From: Arthrobacter sp. MYb227
GTDB lineage: Bacteria; Actinomycetota; Actinomycetes; Actinomycetales; Micrococcaceae
Direction: 5' to 3'
Assembly (NCBI RefSeq): GCF_002975435.1
Contig: NZ_PCPT01000007.1
Coordinates: 111,129 to 175,128 of the forward strand
DNA length: 64,000 bases
Of this stretch, positions 62,213 to 64,000 are shown piece after piece; within the stretch, counting starts at the first letter, position 1, and every line of letters starts with the position of its first letter. Below the pieces are notes generated by a model. It was not told where the DNA came from, did not search any database, and was given only the letters and a program-made list of their open reading frames with translations. The position numbers were made by a program, and so were the translations under genes.

Positions 62213-63808
62213 ATGTCAAAGAAGAAGATGATTGCCGTAGTCGCGGCATCGGCAGCATTCATGCTGGCCGCCAGCGGTTGCGCAGCCGGCGATAGCGGTA
62301 GTTCTGCGGGCACCAGCGGCGAAAAGAAGCTGACCTTCCAGCTTGCAGAACCGAAGTCACTGGTTCCGCACGAGGATCCGGGAAGCCAGGTAGCTATGGC
62401 CACCTGTGCAAACCTCATGGAGGTCAACGTCGAGTCCCAAGAGATCGAACCGCTGGCAGCAAAGTCGGTCACCAGCGATGACGCCAAGACCTGGAAGATC
62501 GCATTGCAGGATGGCTGGACCTTCCAGGATGGCACCCCAGTCACCGCCGACTCCTTCGCTAAGGCCTGGGCCAAGACGGCAACCGGCTCCAATGCCTGGC
62601 AGGGCAATGGCAGCTTTGCTCCCTTCGTCGGCTACAAGGAACTGAACCCCACCGATGGTTCCAAGCCGGCCACCGATAAGCTCTCCGGCGTTAAGGTCAT
62701 CGACGAGGCAAACCTCGAGGTAACACTCGTTGCCCCGAACGCAGACTTCCCCAAGCTGTTGACCACCTCGGCACTGTGCCCGCTGCCAGAGGTAGCTTTC
62801 AGCGACCCGAAGGGTTACGAAGAAAACCCCATCTCTAACGGCCCTTACAAGTTTGTTTCATGGAACCACAACGTTGATGTTGTGCTTGAAAAGTGGGACG
62901 GCTTCAAGGGCGCACAGGGCTTCTCCGGCGGAGCTGACAAGCTCGTCGGACAGATCTACACGGCAGTCGACGCCGCCTACACCGACATGACCGCCGGCAA
63001 CCTGGACATGATCCGCAATGTCCCGGCAACCATGGTCTCCAAGGCCAAGAGCCAGCTGGGCGAAGAAGCCCTTTACGAGGTCAAGACCGGCTCCAAGCAG
63101 TACACACTGCAGATCCCCGAATACATCAAGGGCCTCGAAAACCCGGACCTGCGCCGCGCCATCTCGATGTCTATTGACCGTGAATCGATTGCAGCCTCCC
63201 TGCTGCAGGGCTACGCAACTTCCTCCGATTCGTTGGTTCCGCCATCCTTGGATTCCTACAAGGCAGGCTCTTGCGATTCGTGCGCCTTTGATGCAGCAGG
63301 TGCCAAGGCATTGCTGGAAAAGGCCGGCGGCTTCGATGGCACGCTGATCATCGAGCACAACTCAGCATCGGACCAGCAGCTGGTTCAGGCAATCTCCAAG
63401 CAGATCCAGGACAACCTGGGCATCAAGGTGCAGCTCAAGCCTTCCCTGGGCACCGAACTTGAATCCCGCCGAAACAGCCAGGAACTCGAAGGGGCAATCT
63501 TCGGTCTCTGGGGCTGGTCTTACAAGTCTTCGGATCAGTACCTGAGCCAGTACGAAACCGGTGGAGATGGAAACGCGACCACCGGATACTCGAACGAAGC
63601 AGTAGATAAGTTGCTGCGCTCGGCCCGTGGCGAGCAAGACGAAGCCAAGTCGGCAGGTCTCTACTCCGACGCCGAGGCACTGATCATGAAGGACATGCCT
63701 TCGATCCCACTGTTCATTCCCACCGACTTTGGACTGAAGTCCAAGTGCGCTGGCATGAACGATTCGCAGGGCGACCTGCAGTTCTACCGCGCAGGCTTCA
63801 CCTGCTAA
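62213..63808 (+). CDS. oligopeptide/dipeptide ABC transporter substrate-binding lipoprotein (family 5)
   Basis: A 531-residue lipoprotein starting MSKKKMIAVVAASAAFMLAASGC, with lipobox ASGC, then a Gly/Ser linker. The family 5 fold is shown by LEPLAAKSVTSDDAKTW-like and WTFQDGTPVTADSFAKAW stretches and by RRAISMSIDRESIA. The frame is open to 62120, but the ATG at 62213 with AGGGAG upstream gives a proper signal peptide. It binds peptides or related ligands outside the membrane. A permease gene follows at 63941. Confidence 0.93.
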   Translation: MSKKKMIAVVAASAAFMLAASGCAAGDSGSSAGTSGEKKLTFQLAEPKSLVPHEDPGSQVAMATCANLMEVNVESQEIEPLAAKSVTSDDAKTWKIALQDGWTFQDGTPVTADSFAKAWAKTATGSNAWQGNGSFAPFVGYKELNPTDGSKPATDKLSGVKVIDEANLEVTLVAPNADFPKLLTTSALCPLPEVAFSDPKGYEENPISNGPYKFVSWNHNVDVVLEKWDGFKGAQGFSGGADKLVGQIYTAVDAAYTDMTAGNLDMIRNVPATMVSKAKSQLGEEALYEVKTGSKQYTLQIPEYIKGLENPDLRRAISMSIDRESIAASLLQGYATSSDSLVPPSLDSYKAGSCDSCAFDAAGAKALLEKAGGFDGTLIIEHNSASDQQLVQAISKQIQDNLGIKVQLKPSLGTELESRRNSQELEGAIFGLWGWSYKSSDQYLSQYETGGDGNATTGYSNEAVDKLLRSARGEQDEAKSAGLYSDAEALIMKDMPSIPLFIPTDFGLKSKCAGMNDSQGDLQFYRAGFTC

Positions 63809-63841
63809 GCAAGCACATCACGTACGCGGTGCTTAAGTAAT

Positions 63842-63882
63842 CCACGGGGCCGAGGAAAGGTTATCTTTCCGCGGCCCCGTGG
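63842..63882 (+). terminator. hairpin between binding protein and permease genes
   Basis: CCACGGGGCCG (63842-63852) pairs with CGGCCCCGTGG (63872-63882), and GGAAAG/CTTTCC stacks inside around a short loop. No T-run follows. Such hairpins between binding-protein and permease genes usually stabilise or attenuate the mRNA so that more binding protein is made. Confidence 0.65.
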
Positions 63883-63940
63883 GGCTTGAACCCCGTGTGT
63901 ATGCGGCACCCATGGAGGTGTCGCGAAAGGGAGCAGTTGC

Positions 63941-64000
63941 ATGCTTGGTTACACAATTCGCAGATTCCTGCAGATGATTCCGGTGGTCATTGGCGCCACG
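63941..64000 (+). CDS. ABC transporter permease (DppB/OppB-like), partial
   Basis: The ATG at 63941 is preceded by GAAAGGGAG (63924-63932). The visible 20 residues read MLGYTIRRFLQMIPVVIGAT, the standard start of DppB/OppB permeases. The gene runs past the window end. It should form the membrane channel for the binding protein encoded at 62213-63808. Confidence 0.85.
   Translation, partial: MLGYTIRRFLQMIPVVIGAT

Overview
The window is chromosomal DNA of a high-GC Gram-positive bacterium, most likely a member of the Micrococcaceae (Arthrobacter/Glutamicibacter type). Supporting this are a CTC-type L25 next to pth, an acyl-CoA carboxylase made of a fused biotin carboxylase/BCCP chain plus beta and epsilon subunits, monofunctional BirA, an Rv1264-like adenylate cyclase, MHS and MMPL transporters, and frequent GTG/TTG starts. 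Many genes (lpdA, purine nucleoside phosphorylase, phosphohexomutase, carboxylase alpha, Maf, carboxylase beta and epsilon, birA, PH-domain protein) are the same ones that lie in the Rv3278-Rv3308 interval of Mycobacterium tuberculosis, so this is a reshuffled version of an old actinobacterial neighbourhood. I see no rRNA, tRNA, insertion sequence, prophage, CRISPR array or toxin/restriction locus.

Layout. 0.1-3.4 kb: rplY, pth, a candidate structured RNA, and a sufS-sufU pair. 3.5-6 kb: nhaA, a VanZ-like gene and a DUF2505 gene on the minus strand, then mfd (6.1-9.7 kb). 9.8-14.2 kb: a universal stress protein and a nucleoside salvage set (purine nucleoside phosphorylase, phosphohexomutase, deoC, small membrane protein). 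14.4-18.1 kb: LpdA-type flavoprotein, MHS transporter, DinB-like protein. 18.3-21.3 kb: carboxylase alpha subunit and a three-gene membrane protein/HTH operon. 21.6-29.8 kb: APC permease, a tetR-mmpL-maf operon, and a dicarboxylate/amino acid symporter. 30-34.8 kb: a large LuxR-type ATPase regulator and a DUF885 protein. 35-38.8 kb: carboxylase epsilon and beta subunits, an HSDL2-like SDR, and birA. 39-45.4 kb: PH-domain membrane protein, adenylate cyclase, PP2C phosphatase, ligA, inositol-phosphatase-like protein. 45.5-53.4 kb: a complete-looking GlcNAc uptake and catabolism operon (rok regulator, ABC binding protein and two permeases, nagZ, nagK, nagB). 53.6-58.8 kb: a GNAT protein, a maltokinase-cap-like protein and gatCAB. 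59-64 kb: an arsR-VOC-phosphotransferase operon, a second ROK regulator, and the start of an oligopeptide ABC operon cut by the window end.

How the parts work together. Alpha, beta and epsilon carboxylase subunits and the biotin ligase that activates them all lie here. The alpha and beta operons carry nearly identical 17-base inverted repeats about 100 bases upstream of their starts, which suggests one shared regulator. The GlcNAc operon can take an imported GlcNAc-containing sugar through glycoside cleavage, phosphorylation and deamination, but lacks its ABC ATPase and nagA, which must lie elsewhere. Four repressor-type genes or operons (tetR, the HTH operon, the first rok gene, arsR) each show an inverted repeat inside or overlapping a recognisable -35/-10 pair, and three of these promoters would give leaderless mRNAs. 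Many genes end in long, nearly perfect hairpins, often shared by convergent neighbours.

Nothing here is obviously a wholly new system. The best leads are the shared carboxylase operator, the operator-in-promoter autoregulatory loci, the candidate RNA after pth, the EF-hand-like tail of NhaA, and the PH-cyclase-phosphatase signalling cluster.
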